DNA of 64,000 bases from Oceanobacillus salinisoli (GTDB taxonomy: Bacteria; Bacillota; Bacilli; Bacillales; Amphibacillaceae). Below the pieces are notes generated by a model. That model was not told where the DNA came from. It ran no database searches and worked only from the letters and a program-made list of their open reading frames with translations. Positions 25,850 through 35,305 of the stretch are shown here, in pieces. The position numbers were made by a program, and so were the translations under genes. Positions within the stretch are counted from its first letter, which is position 1. The number at the start of each line of letters is the position of its first letter. The stretch covers positions 1 through 64,000 of the forward strand of contig NZ_WOFB01000014.1 in the NCBI RefSeq assembly GCF_009733865.1. The letters are read 5' to 3'.

Positions 25850-27766
25850 CTATCGAAGTTTTCGTTTAGCAATAATAAATGTAATGACAAATGGTACAAC
25901 AATAACGATAGCCATCCCAATTAAGAATGGAATCCAGCTTTCTGGAAAGATGGATAATGGCGCTGGAATTCCACCTATCCCAACGGAAGAAGCTCGCACT
26001 CCTGAGAAAGTAATAAATGCTCCGGCAATGGCTGTACCGATAATTGCCGCATAAAATGGATAACGATAACGGAGATTAACCCCAAACATTGCTGGTTCTG
26101 TAATACCAAGCCATGCGGAGACCCCAGACGTACCCGCTAGACCTTTTACTTTTTCATCTCTGGCAGCAAGCATAATTCCGAAAACAGCAGCTCCTTGAGC
26201 AATGTTGGAAAGTGCCAAGATTGGCCATAGGACTGTCCCTCCTGTACTTCCAATCAACTGCAAGTCAACGGCAAGGAAAGTATGATGCATTCCGGTTATA
26301 ACTAAAGGTGCATAAAGTAATCCATAAATTAACCCACCAATAATTGGTGCTACTTCAAATACTGTAACAACTCCACTTGTAATCCAATTTCCAATTGTAA
26401 ATGTGATTGGTCCGATAACAATAAATGCTAAAATACCTGTAACTAAAAGTGCAACTGGTGCAACAATTAATAAATGCAAGGAATCCATCACACGTTTTCT
26501 TAACCATACCTCTATTTTTGCCAATACCCATGAAGCTACTAATACCGGCAATACTTGACCTTGATAACCTACTTTTTCCACTTCCAGACCGAATAAATTC
26601 CATGCAGGGATTTCTCCCTCTGTTAGTGCGGCGCCGTAACCCCAAGCATTCATTAAATCAGGGTGTACAAGTATTAACCCCAGTACGATACCGAGCAGTT
26701 CACTTCCACCAAACCGCTTCACGGCAGACCAACCAATGAGAGCAGGAAGAAACGTAAATGCCGTGTTGGCGATAATATGAATCATATCTGCTATCCCAGC
26801 CCATTGTGGGTACATTTCAATAACAGATTGTTCTCCAAAAATAGGGTTTACTAATACATTATTGATCCCCATCAATAAACCCGCTGTAACAATCGCAGGT
26901 AATATTGGTATAAAGATGTCGGCTAATATTTTAATTCCTCGCTGCAGCGGATTTTGATGTTTTTGAGCACCAGCAGCTTTCACTTCATCCTTTGATGCTT
27001 CTGTAATCCCTGTTTCCTGGACCATTGCCTTATACACTTTATCTACTGTTCCTTGACCAATAATAACCTGGAACTGGCCATTCGTTGAAAATGATCCCTT
27101 TACAAGATCCATTTTATCTAATGCTTCTGTATCCACTTTGTCTTCGTCGTTTAAGGCAAAACGCAATCTCGTCACACAATGAGTGGCCATATCCACGTTT
27201 TCTTCTCCACCAACTGCAGCAACGATATCACGTGCTTCTTGACTATACTGTACAGAACTTGCAGATTTTACAGGTTCTGATTTTTCAGTGCTTTGTTTTT
27301 CCTTTTTGTCCACTTTGATTAATTTCGTTTCCCCAGCAGTTGCAGTATCGTCCTCCGAAACCTCCTGTGGTTCGAAATCACTGCCATTGGTAATAATGAT
27401 TGGGGTTACATGACTGGATGCTTTTTCCTTAATAAAGTCCAAATCAAAAGTAAGTAACGTATCACCTGTTTTCACTTTATCCCCTTGGCTTATTTGAACA
27501 TCGAAACCTTCACCATCTAATGCAACGGTTTCCAATCCGATGTGTATTAAAATTTCAACTCCTGATTGTCCCTTCAAACCAATCGCATGCTTAGTTCCTG
27601 CAACAAGTACAACCTCTCCATCAAATGGGGCTACGACTTTTCCCTCTGTCGGTTCAATCGCGATTCCATCCCCCATTAATTTTTGTGAAAACGTTGGATC
27701 TGGGACTTCTTCTAATTTTGTAATCTTCCCACTAAGTGGTGCATAGATCCATTCTATGTTAGACAA
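25850..27766 (-). CDS. treP: Trehalose-specific PTS permease with EIIA-EIIB-EIIC order
   Basis: Imports and phosphorylates trehalose. 638 residues in an unusual order: an EIIA-Glc-type domain first (about 1-160, phospho-His in ILIHIGLETVALDG, His75), a linker rich in Lys/Ser/Glu, then EIIB (about 172-255, phospho-Cys197 in CVTRLRF), then EIIC with about ten membrane helices. B. subtilis TreP is EIIBC only and borrows EIIA. TTG start with GGGAGG 8 nt upstream. First gene of treP-treA-treR. Confidence 0.92.
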   Translation of the reverse strand: MSNIEWIYAPLSGKITKLEEVPDPTFSQKLMGDGIAIEPTEGKVVAPFDGEVVLVAGTKHAIGLKGQSGVEILIHIGLETVALDGEGFDVQISQGDKVKTGDTLLTFDLDFIKEKASSHVTPIIITNGSDFEPQEVSEDDTATAGETKLIKVDKKEKQSTEKSEPVKSASSVQYSQEARDIVAAVGGEENVDMATHCVTRLRFALNDEDKVDTEALDKMDLVKGSFSTNGQFQVIIGQGTVDKVYKAMVQETGITEASKDEVKAAGAQKHQNPLQRGIKILADIFIPILPAIVTAGLLMGINNVLVNPIFGEQSVIEMYPQWAGIADMIHIIANTAFTFLPALIGWSAVKRFGGSELLGIVLGLILVHPDLMNAWGYGAALTEGEIPAWNLFGLEVEKVGYQGQVLPVLVASWVLAKIEVWLRKRVMDSLHLLIVAPVALLVTGILAFIVIGPITFTIGNWITSGVVTVFEVAPIIGGLIYGLLYAPLVITGMHHTFLAVDLQLIGSTGGTVLWPILALSNIAQGAAVFGIMLAARDEKVKGLAGTSGVSAWLGITEPAMFGVNLRYRYPFYAAIIGTAIAGAFITFSGVRASSVGIGGIPAPLSIFPESWIPFLIGMAIVIVVPFVITFIIAKRKLR

Positions 27767-27809
27767 CTGTTTTTCCTCCCTCTGTTAAAACTTGTTATAT
27801 GAAACAAAC

Positions 27810-27874
27810 TTGTATATACAATTTTTTCGCATTCACAGTATAACCTGTATATACAAATAATGCAACTGCTTTCA
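27810..27874 (-). promoter_or_regulatory. tre promoter with two TreR operators and a possible cre
   Basis: On the minus strand -35 TTGCAT (27865-27860) and -10 TATACT (27842-27837) are 17 bp apart. A palindrome CTGTATATACAA (27845-27856 as read on plus) fills the spacer, and a perfect TTGTATATACAA (27810-27821) lies downstream of the start region. These match the TreR operators of B. subtilis. TGAAAGCAGTTGCA (27874-27861) overlaps the -35 and resembles a degenerate CcpA site. Confidence 0.82.
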
Positions 27875-27950
27875 CTTTAAAATTATTATTCCCTCATTTG
27901 CTCTTGTAATTATAATTATTTGAAACAGGAAAATAGAAAGAGTTCACTCG

Positions 27951-28984
27951 ACCTTCTTTTTACTTTTTCGGGCTTTGATTGGGAACCTAGAACTTTTTCA
28001 CGTGACCTTTTTTACTTTTTCCAGCTTGATTCGGCACCTAAAACCTCTCTACGTGATCTTTTTTACTTTTTCCAGCTTGATTCGGGCACCTAGAACCTTT
28101 CTACGTGACTTTTTTTACTTTTTCCAGCTTGATTCGGCACCTAGAACCTTTCTACGTGACTTTTTCTTCTTTTTCGAGTTCGCTTCGGGCACCTAGAACC
28201 CTTCTACGTGACTTTTTCTTCTTTTTCGAGTTCGGTTCGGGCACCTAGAACCCTTCTACGTGGCCTTTTTTACTTTTTCCAGCTTGGTTCGGGCACCTAG
28301 AACCCTTCTACGTGACTTTTTCTTCTTTTTCGAGTTCGGTTCGGGCACCTAGAGCCCTTCTACGTGGCCTTTTTTACTTTTTCCAGCTCGGTTCGGGCAC
28401 CTAGAACCTTTCTACGTGCCTTTTTCATCTTTTTCGAGTTCGGTTCGGGCACCTAGAACCCTTCTACGTGACCTCTTTTACTTTTTCCAGCTTTGTTCGG
28501 GCACCTAGAACCCTTCTACGTGACTTTTTCATCTTTTTCGAGTTCAGTTCAGGCACCTAAAACCCTTCTACGTGACCTTTTTTACTTTTTCCAGCTTGAT
28601 TCGGGCACCTAAAACCTTTCTACGTGCCTTTTTTATCTTTTTCGAGTTCGGTTCGGGCACCTAGAACCCTTCTACGTGCCTTTTCATCTTTTTCGAGTTC
28701 GGTTCGCGCACCTAGAACCCTTCTACGTGCCTTTTCATCTTTTTCGAGTTCGGTTCGGGCACCTAGAACCCTTCTACGTGACTTTTTTACTTTATCCAGC
28801 TCGGTTTGGGCACCTAGAACCTTTCTACGTGCCTTTTTCATCTTTTTCGAGTTCGGTTCGAGCACCTAGAACCCTTCTACGTGACCTTTTTTACTTTTTC
28901 CAGCTTTGTTCAGGCACCTAGAACCTCTCTACGTGCCTTTTTCATCTTTTTCCGGCTCGGTTCGGGAACCAGAACCTTCTTCTT
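27951..28984 (+). repeat. Tandem array of about twenty 51-52-bp units
   Basis: The repeated core is GGCACCTAGAACCCTTCTACGTG. It is followed by one of two spacer types: T type (TTTACTTTTTCCAGCTTG) or C type (TCATCTTTTTCGAGTTCG), then GTTCGG. From about 28240 to 28600 the two types alternate. Pseudo-ORFs run through on both strands because units of 51 bp keep frame, but no start, ribosome binding site or constant frame supports coding. It fills the gap between treP and typA. Confidence 0.93.
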
Positions 28985-29103
28985 GTGTGTTCCCTAAATG
29001 CACACCGCCCCGTGCAGAAATCAAGAAAGTAGTTATTTCATCACCGTTTATATATTAAATTTTTTAGAAATAGCCAAATGAGAAAAGTCAATCAAAAACA
29101 AAA

Positions 29104-29138
29104 AAAATTGGCAGATGTCATATGACATCTGCCAATTT
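29104..29138 (-). terminator. Terminator of typA
   Basis: A nearly perfect palindrome AATTGGCAGATGTCA / TGACATCTGCCAATT, followed on the minus strand by a run of T. Confidence 0.93.
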
Positions 29139-29143
29139 ATAAC

Positions 29144-30973
29144 TTAGCCTAATTTATTTCGTTTGGCTGCTTTTTCGCGTTCGTTTTTATTTAAAATCTT
29201 CTTGCGTAAGCGGATGGTTTCTGGTGTTACTTCACAATATTCGTCGTCATTCAAGTATTGCAGTGCTTCTTCTAATGACATTTGACGTGTTTTACGAATG
29301 GTTGTTGTTTGGTCTTTTGTTGCGGAACGAACATTGGTTAAATGTTTTTCTTTTGTGATATTAACGGTTAAGTCATTTTCACGGTTATGTTCGCCAACGA
29401 TCATTCCAGCATATACTTCGGTACCGGGTTCTACAAAAATAACCCCACGATCTTCCAATTGCATAATTCCATACGTAGATGCTTTTCCATTTTCTAAAGC
29501 AACGAGGACACCTTCACGACGTCCACCAACCTGTCCTTTAATAACAGGTTCATATGCTTCAAAAGTATGATTAATAATTCCATAACCACGAGTCTGTGAC
29601 ATAAATTCTGTGGAATATCCAAGTAAACCACGAGATGGCACTTTAAATTCCAGACGAACTTGTCCATTTCCATGGTTCACCATATCCAGCATTTCGCCTT
29701 TACGTGCACCTAATGATTCCATTACTGGACCCGTGTAATCTTCCGGAACATCCACTTGTACGCGCTCTACCGGCTCACATTGCACACCATCGATTTCTTT
29801 AATAATAACTTTCGGTTTGGAAAGCTGCAGCTCGTAACCTTCACGGCGCATGTTTTCAATTAAAATCGATAAGTGCAGTTCCCCACGCCCTGACACGATC
29901 CATGCGTCAGGAGATTCTGTTGGGTCGACACGTAAACTTACATCGGTTTCCAATTGTTTCATTAAACGCTCTTCAATTTTTCGGGATGTAATATATTTTC
30001 CTTCACGCCCTGCAAATGGACTATTGTTCACCAGGAATGTCATTTGCAATGTTGGTTCATCAATACGGAGCCATGGTAATGCTTCTGGATGTTCCTGTGG
30101 ACAAACCGTTTCCCCAACATTAATATCTTCCATACCTGAGATGGCTACAATATCCCCTGATTGAGCTTCTTCAATTTCGATTCGTTTTAAGCCAATGAAC
30201 CCAAATAATTTAGTCACACGGAAATTCTTCTGTGAACCGTCTTCTTTCATCAGAACAACTTGTTGGCCAACTTTAATGGTTCCACGCACTACTCGGCCAA
30301 CACCAATTCGGCCTACATAATCATTATAATCCAAAAGGGTCACCTGGAACTGTAATGGTTCCTCTGACGTATCTACCGGTGCAGGAATATGTTCAAGAAT
30401 TGTCGTAAACACAGGATCCATCGTTTCCTGCTGATCTTCAGGCTCTAATCCAGATGTTCCATTTAATGCGGAAGCATAAACAACCGGAAATTCTAATTGT
30501 TCATCATCTGCTCCAAGTTCAATGAATAGATCAAGAACCTCATCCACAACTTCTTCAGGTCTTGCATTTGGACGGTCAATTTTATTTAAAACTACAATAG
30601 GTGTCAGTTTTTGCTCCAATGCTTTTTTCAGTACAAACCTCGTTTGTGGCATCGTTCCTTCATAAGCATCGACAACCAACGCAACACCGTCTACCATTTT
30701 CATGATACGTTCGACTTCTCCACCGAAATCGGCGTGTCCAGGTGTATCTAAAATATTTATCGTCGTGTCGTTATATTTCACTGCTGTATTTTTAGCTAAA
30801 ATCGTAATTCCGCGTTCACGCTCTATATCACCGGAATCCATGGCACGTTCATCAACATGTTCGTTTTCACGGAAAGTTCCGGAATACTTTAATAATTGGT
30901 CGACAAGGGTCGTTTTCCCGTGGTCAACGTGGGCAATAATTGCGATATTGCGAATATCTTCTCTTAATTGCAT
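29144..30973 (-). CDS. typA: Translational GTPase TypA/BipA
   Basis: A ribosome-associated GTPase of the elongation-factor family, 609 residues. G motifs: AHVDHGKTTLVDQ, RGITI, DTPGHADF, NKIDRPNA and ASALNG. The C-terminal EF-G-like domains include LSKPKVI and LEFKVPSRGLLGYSTEF, a TypA signature. GAGGAG lies 9 nt before the ATG. The family aids ribosome assembly and stress adaptation. It is monocistronic with its own terminator. Confidence 0.96.
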   Translation of the reverse strand: MQLREDIRNIAIIAHVDHGKTTLVDQLLKYSGTFRENEHVDERAMDSGDIERERGITILAKNTAVKYNDTTINILDTPGHADFGGEVERIMKMVDGVALVVDAYEGTMPQTRFVLKKALEQKLTPIVVLNKIDRPNARPEEVVDEVLDLFIELGADDEQLEFPVVYASALNGTSGLEPEDQQETMDPVFTTILEHIPAPVDTSEEPLQFQVTLLDYNDYVGRIGVGRVVRGTIKVGQQVVLMKEDGSQKNFRVTKLFGFIGLKRIEIEEAQSGDIVAISGMEDINVGETVCPQEHPEALPWLRIDEPTLQMTFLVNNSPFAGREGKYITSRKIEERLMKQLETDVSLRVDPTESPDAWIVSGRGELHLSILIENMRREGYELQLSKPKVIIKEIDGVQCEPVERVQVDVPEDYTGPVMESLGARKGEMLDMVNHGNGQVRLEFKVPSRGLLGYSTEFMSQTRGYGIINHTFEAYEPVIKGQVGGRREGVLVALENGKASTYGIMQLEDRGVIFVEPGTEVYAGMIVGEHNRENDLTVNITKEKHLTNVRSATKDQTTTIRKTRQMSLEEALQYLNDDEYCEVTPETIRLRKKILNKNEREKAAKRNKLG

Positions 30974-31070
30974 AAATGTACGCTCCTCTTATATAACTAT
31001 AACCATATGCATCAAACTACAACATTATATCACATAAAATGCTTTGAAAGATTAATTTAATTAAAAAAAC

Positions 31071-32405
31071 TTATTTTTCAGGTAGGGTTATTATAAATTT
31101 TGCTCCACCCAGTTCTGACTTGTCTACAGCTATTTTGCCATGAGAATGTTCGATAATGGCGCGCGCTATCGACAGTCCCAGACCTGTTTCTCCATCTTTC
31201 CCCTTTACAAAACGGTGGAATACATTTGGTGCTAGTTCTTCCGAAATCCCTGCGCCATCATCTTCAATAGTAATGGTGGTTATCCCATTTTTATTCGATA
31301 CATAAATAGCTACCTGGGTGTTTGCATGACGAATTCCGTTAAAAACGACATTTAACAATGCCCTTAACAGTTTTTCTTCATCAGCAAATATTTGTATATT
31401 ATTTTCTACTTTATGGTGCAATGTTATTCCTTTTTCATTGACCAATGGCAATGCTCGATCGGCTATTTTTTCAACTATCTCTCTGCCATCAATCTTTGTT
31501 GGTTCATATATATTCAGCTCCGTATCTAATTTGGCCAGCAGTATCATTTCATTGATGATTCCCTTTAAACGGTTCACTTCAGTAACCATTACTTGCAAAC
31601 CTCTCTCTGTTTCCTTTTCATCGAAAATACCATCTTTTATACCTTCCGCATACCCTTGAATTGTCATTAGGGGCGTTTTTAATTCATGACTGGCGTTTTG
31701 GAAAAAGGTTTGCTGAGAATTCATGTACCGCTGAAGTTCATTTGCCATTTCATAAACACTTTCAGCCACTTCTTTAATTTCTCCTGTTGCCTCAATATGT
31801 TTAATATCATCAAATTGCCGCTTTTCTATTTTCTTCAATTGACGTTTCAACTGGGATAATGGTGTTACTAACCTTTTCGTAAAATAATGGGCCAGTAACG
31901 CCGCCGCAGTCAGTCCAATAAGAAAGACGAGGAATAGCCGGAAGAAGAAACTTTGCTGAACCTCCCGCAGATCATCTACAGGGGTAAGCAGTATCATTTC
32001 AAGTCCTGATGTTTCCGGCAAAAATAAAATTCTTGATGTAACATATTTCTCATTTCCGAAGTCCCATATCGTTTCACTTGGATTGGAAATATCATTATTA
32101 TCATTAAAACCTTGAACTACTCTACTTGACATAGATGAAAACAATACCCTATCCTGGTTTCTGTCATACAAAAGTAACTGCAAATCCTGGTCCTGCAGTA
32201 CACTGTAAAATTGTTGAATATTCTGTGGAGAACTATACTGTTCATTGAGAATATCCACCAATAATTCCCCTGTTTGTTCGAGCTGACGTTGTTCATCCTG
32301 AATTAATAAATTCAATATTAATGAATAAATCACGTACCAGACAACTGCCATGATGACTAAAAGCAAAGATGTAAACGCAATGCTGAGTTGAGATTGTAGT
32401 TTCAT
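31071..32405 (-). CDS. cssS: Sensor histidine kinase CssS
   Basis: 444 residues: a membrane helix at about 10-35, an extracellular domain of about 120 residues, a second helix at about 155-180, HAMP, HisKA with phospho-His in ASHELKTPL, and HATPase with GIRHAN, EDDGAGI and GETGLGLSIA. It begins 2 bp after the cssR stop, with AGAGGAT as ribosome binding site inside the end of cssR. In B. subtilis CssS senses misfolded exported protein. The call relies on context with cssR and htrB. Confidence 0.83.
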   Translation of the reverse strand: MKLQSQLSIAFTSLLLVIMAVVWYVIYSLILNLLIQDEQRQLEQTGELLVDILNEQYSSPQNIQQFYSVLQDQDLQLLLYDRNQDRVLFSSMSSRVVQGFNDNNDISNPSETIWDFGNEKYVTSRILFLPETSGLEMILLTPVDDLREVQQSFFFRLFLVFLIGLTAAALLAHYFTKRLVTPLSQLKRQLKKIEKRQFDDIKHIEATGEIKEVAESVYEMANELQRYMNSQQTFFQNASHELKTPLMTIQGYAEGIKDGIFDEKETERGLQVMVTEVNRLKGIINEMILLAKLDTELNIYEPTKIDGREIVEKIADRALPLVNEKGITLHHKVENNIQIFADEEKLLRALLNVVFNGIRHANTQVAIYVSNKNGITTITIEDDGAGISEELAPNVFHRFVKGKDGETGLGLSIARAIIEHSHGKIAVDKSELGGAKFIITLPEK

Positions 32406-32407
32406 GA

Positions 32408-33094
32408 TTAATCCTCTTCTTTTCGCATTCGATATCCATATCCCCATACTGTTTCTATCGGAATATTATTAAATTTTTTACGTATACGTTTAATCAGATC
32501 GTCTACAGCCCGGTCGCTTCCGAAATAATCATTCCCCCATATTTTTACCAATAAATCATCTCTGGAAAACGCACGATTCGCATTCTCGGTAAGCAATAGT
32601 ATCATATCAAATTCCTTTGTTGTTACTTCATATTCTTCTCCGTGCCAAAATACCCTTCGCTCATTTTTATAAATTAAAAGTTCATCCAGCTTCAGCCTAT
32701 TCTCGTCTGCAACTGACGGCTTCTTAGTCACACTGGTTCGTTTAAACAACCGTTTAACACGCGCAACCAGCTCACGTGGACTAAAAGGCTTCGTTAAATA
32801 ATCATCTCCCCCTAACTCCAGACCTAGTATTTTATCAATTTCGTCATCTTTTGCCGAAATAATGATGATGGGTACATCACTTTCGTTTCTAATTTTTTTA
32901 CAAAACTCATATCCATCCATACCCGGTAGCATAATATCCAGAATCCACATATCAGGTGGATTTTGTTCCCATATACTCATGGCTTCTTCCGCAGAATCCA
33001 TTACTTCTACTTTATACCCCTCTTTTTTTAAATACGCCGAAACAATATTTTGGATATTGGAATCATCTTCAACAAGTCCAATAAAATGTGTCAT
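32408..33094 (-). CDS. cssR: Response regulator CssR (OmpR family)
   Basis: 228 residues: a receiver domain (GLVEDD, phospho-Asp in WILDIMLPG, Lys in LTKPFSPREL) and an OmpR-type winged helix (EYEVTTKEFDMILLL, WGNDYFGSDRAVDDLIKRIRKK, TVWGYGYRM). DYFGSDRAVDDL closely resembles B. subtilis CssR. ATG 33094 has AAAGGTG 6 nt upstream; a GTG at 33103 lies on that site. It is divergent from htrB, the known regulon member. Confidence 0.85.
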   Translation of the reverse strand: MTHFIGLVEDDSNIQNIVSAYLKKEGYKVEVMDSAEEAMSIWEQNPPDMWILDIMLPGMDGYEFCKKIRNESDVPIIIISAKDDEIDKILGLELGGDDYLTKPFSPRELVARVKRLFKRTSVTKKPSVADENRLKLDELLIYKNERRVFWHGEEYEVTTKEFDMILLLTENANRAFSRDDLLVKIWGNDYFGSDRAVDDLIKRIRKKFNNIPIETVWGYGYRMRKEED

Positions 33095-33152
33095 TTTATT
33101 CACCTTTTTCTACCTGCTATTTTATTTATATTGTTACATATTTTTTAGAATG

Positions 33153-33181
33153 TTTACACTAACTCGTTCATTTATTTACAC
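33153..33181 (+). promoter_or_regulatory. Candidate CssR operator between cssR and htrB
   Basis: TTTACAC occurs at 33153-33159 and 33175-33181, 22 bp apart (about two helical turns), upstream of an htrB -10-like TATACT at 33225-33230 that has no good -35. This layout fits activation by a dimeric OmpR-type regulator. Confidence 0.5.
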
Positions 33182-33275
33182 AAATATGCCACATTTTTAC
33201 CTAATCCATCCCACTGGTGGTGGCTATACTAAGGATAGTATACTAAATATATCAAATTAAAGGGAAGTGATTTTC

Positions 33276-34766
33276 ATGGAACACAATAACAATGACAAGC
33301 GTCATCATTATTCACAGAATCCTGACCAAAGCAATCAGGACAGCGCTAATGATTCTATGAAAAATCAGGATAGACACGATACTTATAAGGAAGAGAAAGA
33401 TTTCGTACAAGATGATGAACATCATTACAAACCAGAACATCATGAAGAATCTGCTTTACCTTATTCAACATACAATAATCATAACCATCCTGAAGAAAGC
33501 GCGGCAACAACAGAAGGGCCCAATGATCCTGAACAGAATTATCAAAATCCGTATCGCCGGTCCAGTTCTGAGGAGTCATCTTTGAAACAGTCAAAACAGA
33601 AGAACTCTTGGGTTAGTGGTGTATTTGGCGGGTTAATCGGCAGTGTTATATCTGCAGTGATTATAACCTCCCTCTTCACAAACGGTATCATCGACATTGG
33701 TAACGAATCTTCTGAGACAGCAACGAACAGCTCGGAACAAACTGCGGTTCAGGTAGATGGAACACCAATCGTGGAAGAACTGGCAGCAGAGGATGCAAAT
33801 GTTTCAACAAACATTGAGGAGGTTGCCGAGACGGTTGTTGGTGTAGTGAACTTACAGCAGCAAAGCGTCTGGACCGGTAGTGAGGAAGCCGGCACAGGTT
33901 CTGGAATCATTTATAAAAAAGAAGACGGAAAAGCATATGTTGTCACCAATCAACACGTTGTCGACGGTGCAGAGGAAGTAGAGGTTGTTCTAAATGAAGA
34001 AGAGCGAATACCTGCGCAAGTTCTAGGCGAAGATCCTCTTACTGATTTAGCAGTACTTGAAATTGACGGAGAAAAGGTAAGCACCGTTGCGAATATCGGT
34101 TCTTCTGAAAATCTTGTCGTGGGAGAAACGGTATTGGCAATTGGTAACCCACTCGGACTGGAATTCGCGAACTCTGTAACAAAGGGAATTATAAGTGGAT
34201 TAAACCGTTCCGTTTCTGTGGATACAAACGGTGATATGCAAGCTGACTGGGTAACTGAAGTTATTCAAACCGATGCCGCTATCAACCCTGGTAACAGTGG
34301 TGGGGCTCTCGTTAACGCCGATGGAGATGTGATTGGTATTAATTCCATGAAAATTGCCCAAGGTGCTGTAGAAGGTATTGGGTTTGCCATTCCAGTAGAT
34401 GCTGCACTACCTATTATGGAGGAATTGGAAGCAGAGGGAGAAGTTACTCGACCACAAATTGGTATATCTACCGCATCTTTATATCAGGTTCCTCCACAAT
34501 ATCGTTATGAAATCAATCTGCCAGATGATGTGGAAGGCGGAATGGTCATTGCTGATGTTCAGCCAAACTCCCCGGCTGATCGTGCTGGGTTACAGCAATT
34601 TGACGTCATTACAAAAATCGATCGTAATGAGGTAACATCCATTTTGGAACTAAGAAAATACCTTTATTCCGAAACAACTGTTGGAGATGATCTTGAAATC
34701 GAGTATATCCGTGATGGAGAAACACACACAACAAACCTGCAGCTCGTTGAAATGGAGCAGGAATGA
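33276..34766 (+). CDS. htrB: HtrA-like serine protease HtrB (DegP family, PDZ)
   Basis: Membrane-anchored quality-control protease acting outside the membrane. 496 residues: a hydrophilic His/Asn/Glu-rich cytoplasmic part (1-110), a membrane helix (about 112-133), a trypsin-like domain with the triad His227 (NQHVVDGAEE), Asp257 (DPLTDLAVL) and Ser341 (NPGNSGGALVN), then a PDZ domain (about 395-490). ATG 33276 has GGGAAGTG upstream. The divergent cssRS pair matches B. subtilis htrB (yvtA). Confidence 0.9.
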   Translation: MEHNNNDKRHHYSQNPDQSNQDSANDSMKNQDRHDTYKEEKDFVQDDEHHYKPEHHEESALPYSTYNNHNHPEESAATTEGPNDPEQNYQNPYRRSSSEESSLKQSKQKNSWVSGVFGGLIGSVISAVIITSLFTNGIIDIGNESSETATNSSEQTAVQVDGTPIVEELAAEDANVSTNIEEVAETVVGVVNLQQQSVWTGSEEAGTGSGIIYKKEDGKAYVVTNQHVVDGAEEVEVVLNEEERIPAQVLGEDPLTDLAVLEIDGEKVSTVANIGSSENLVVGETVLAIGNPLGLEFANSVTKGIISGLNRSVSVDTNGDMQADWVTEVIQTDAAINPGNSGGALVNADGDVIGINSMKIAQGAVEGIGFAIPVDAALPIMEELEAEGEVTRPQIGISTASLYQVPPQYRYEINLPDDVEGGMVIADVQPNSPADRAGLQQFDVITKIDRNEVTSILELRKYLYSETTVGDDLEIEYIRDGETHTTNLQLVEMEQE

Positions 34767-34775
34767 TGATAATAA

Positions 34776-34818
34776 AAACAGGCTCTTTACTTATTTAAAG
34801 TAAAGGGCCTGTTCCTTT
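34776..34818 (+). terminator. Terminator of htrB
   Basis: ACAGGCTCTTTACTT pairs with AAGTAAAGGGCCTGT (one mismatch region) and is followed by TCCTTTTATTT. Confidence 0.85.
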
Positions 34819-34857
34819 TATTTATACGTTCGGAAAGATAAAGTGAATCTTTAATCA

Positions 34858-35022
34858 GTGTTTTTTTCATCCCCCACTAATTGTTAGTACCACAAGGAGA
34901 GACCCGCAGTCCCTGAACGAATTAGAAGTTTACTGGCTGCCTCCCCACTTATAATTTTTGAGGCATCTTGAGTTCTTCTCGTTTTGGATCTTACAGCCAG
35001 TTAATCACGTGATAAATTTTAG
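34858..35022 (+). repeat. Paired-stem repeat, copy 2
   Basis: Second copy of the element at 21263-21400. ACTGGCT and AGCCAGT are complementary and enclose the conserved CCCCACTTATAATT; the palindrome ATCACGTGAT follows. It lies between two convergent genes. Confidence 0.8.
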
Positions 35023-35048
35023 CCAAGAAGTTCGTTTGACACAATATT

Positions 35049-35258
35049 TTACCCTCCAAAAAATAAGTCGATGATATTGCTTCCAGTAGAACTTCTCTTG
35101 TTATAGAACTCGGAATAGCCACAATCCTCGCAATATACAACGATGAACTTATTATGTTGAACATCAAACATTTTGGATAATCCTGTACCAGTCATGGCAA
35201 CTTCCTTCTGATTTGCCCTCGTGCTTCCACACTTCAGACACCCTTTTGTATCCTCCAT
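35049..35258 (-). CDS. Small zinc-ribbon protein
   Basis: 69 residues with CLKCG near the N-terminus and CEDCG near residue 45, forming a four-cysteine zinc ribbon. The tail ends NIIDLFFGG. Proteins of this size in bacilli are described as nucleic-acid-binding zinc ribbons, but a function is not established. GGGGTGATG precedes the ATG. It lies 47 bp downstream of yteA on the same strand. Confidence 0.78.
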   Translation of the reverse strand: MEDTKGCLKCGSTRANQKEVAMTGTGLSKMFDVQHNKFIVVYCEDCGYSEFYNKRSSTGSNIIDLFFGG

Positions 35259-35305
35259 TTTCTCATCACCCCTATTAGGTGTTACGAATAACGATCAAAA
35301 AGGTT

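Noticed and set aside
28620-28921. Repetitive protein genes on both strands of the 1-kb array
   Set aside because: The open frames result from 51-bp units; there is no ribosome binding site, the frame is lost at 52-bp units, and both strands are open equally.
27951-28984. CRISPR array
   Set aside because: Units are degenerate throughout, spacers are not unique (only two recurrent types) and no cas gene is near.
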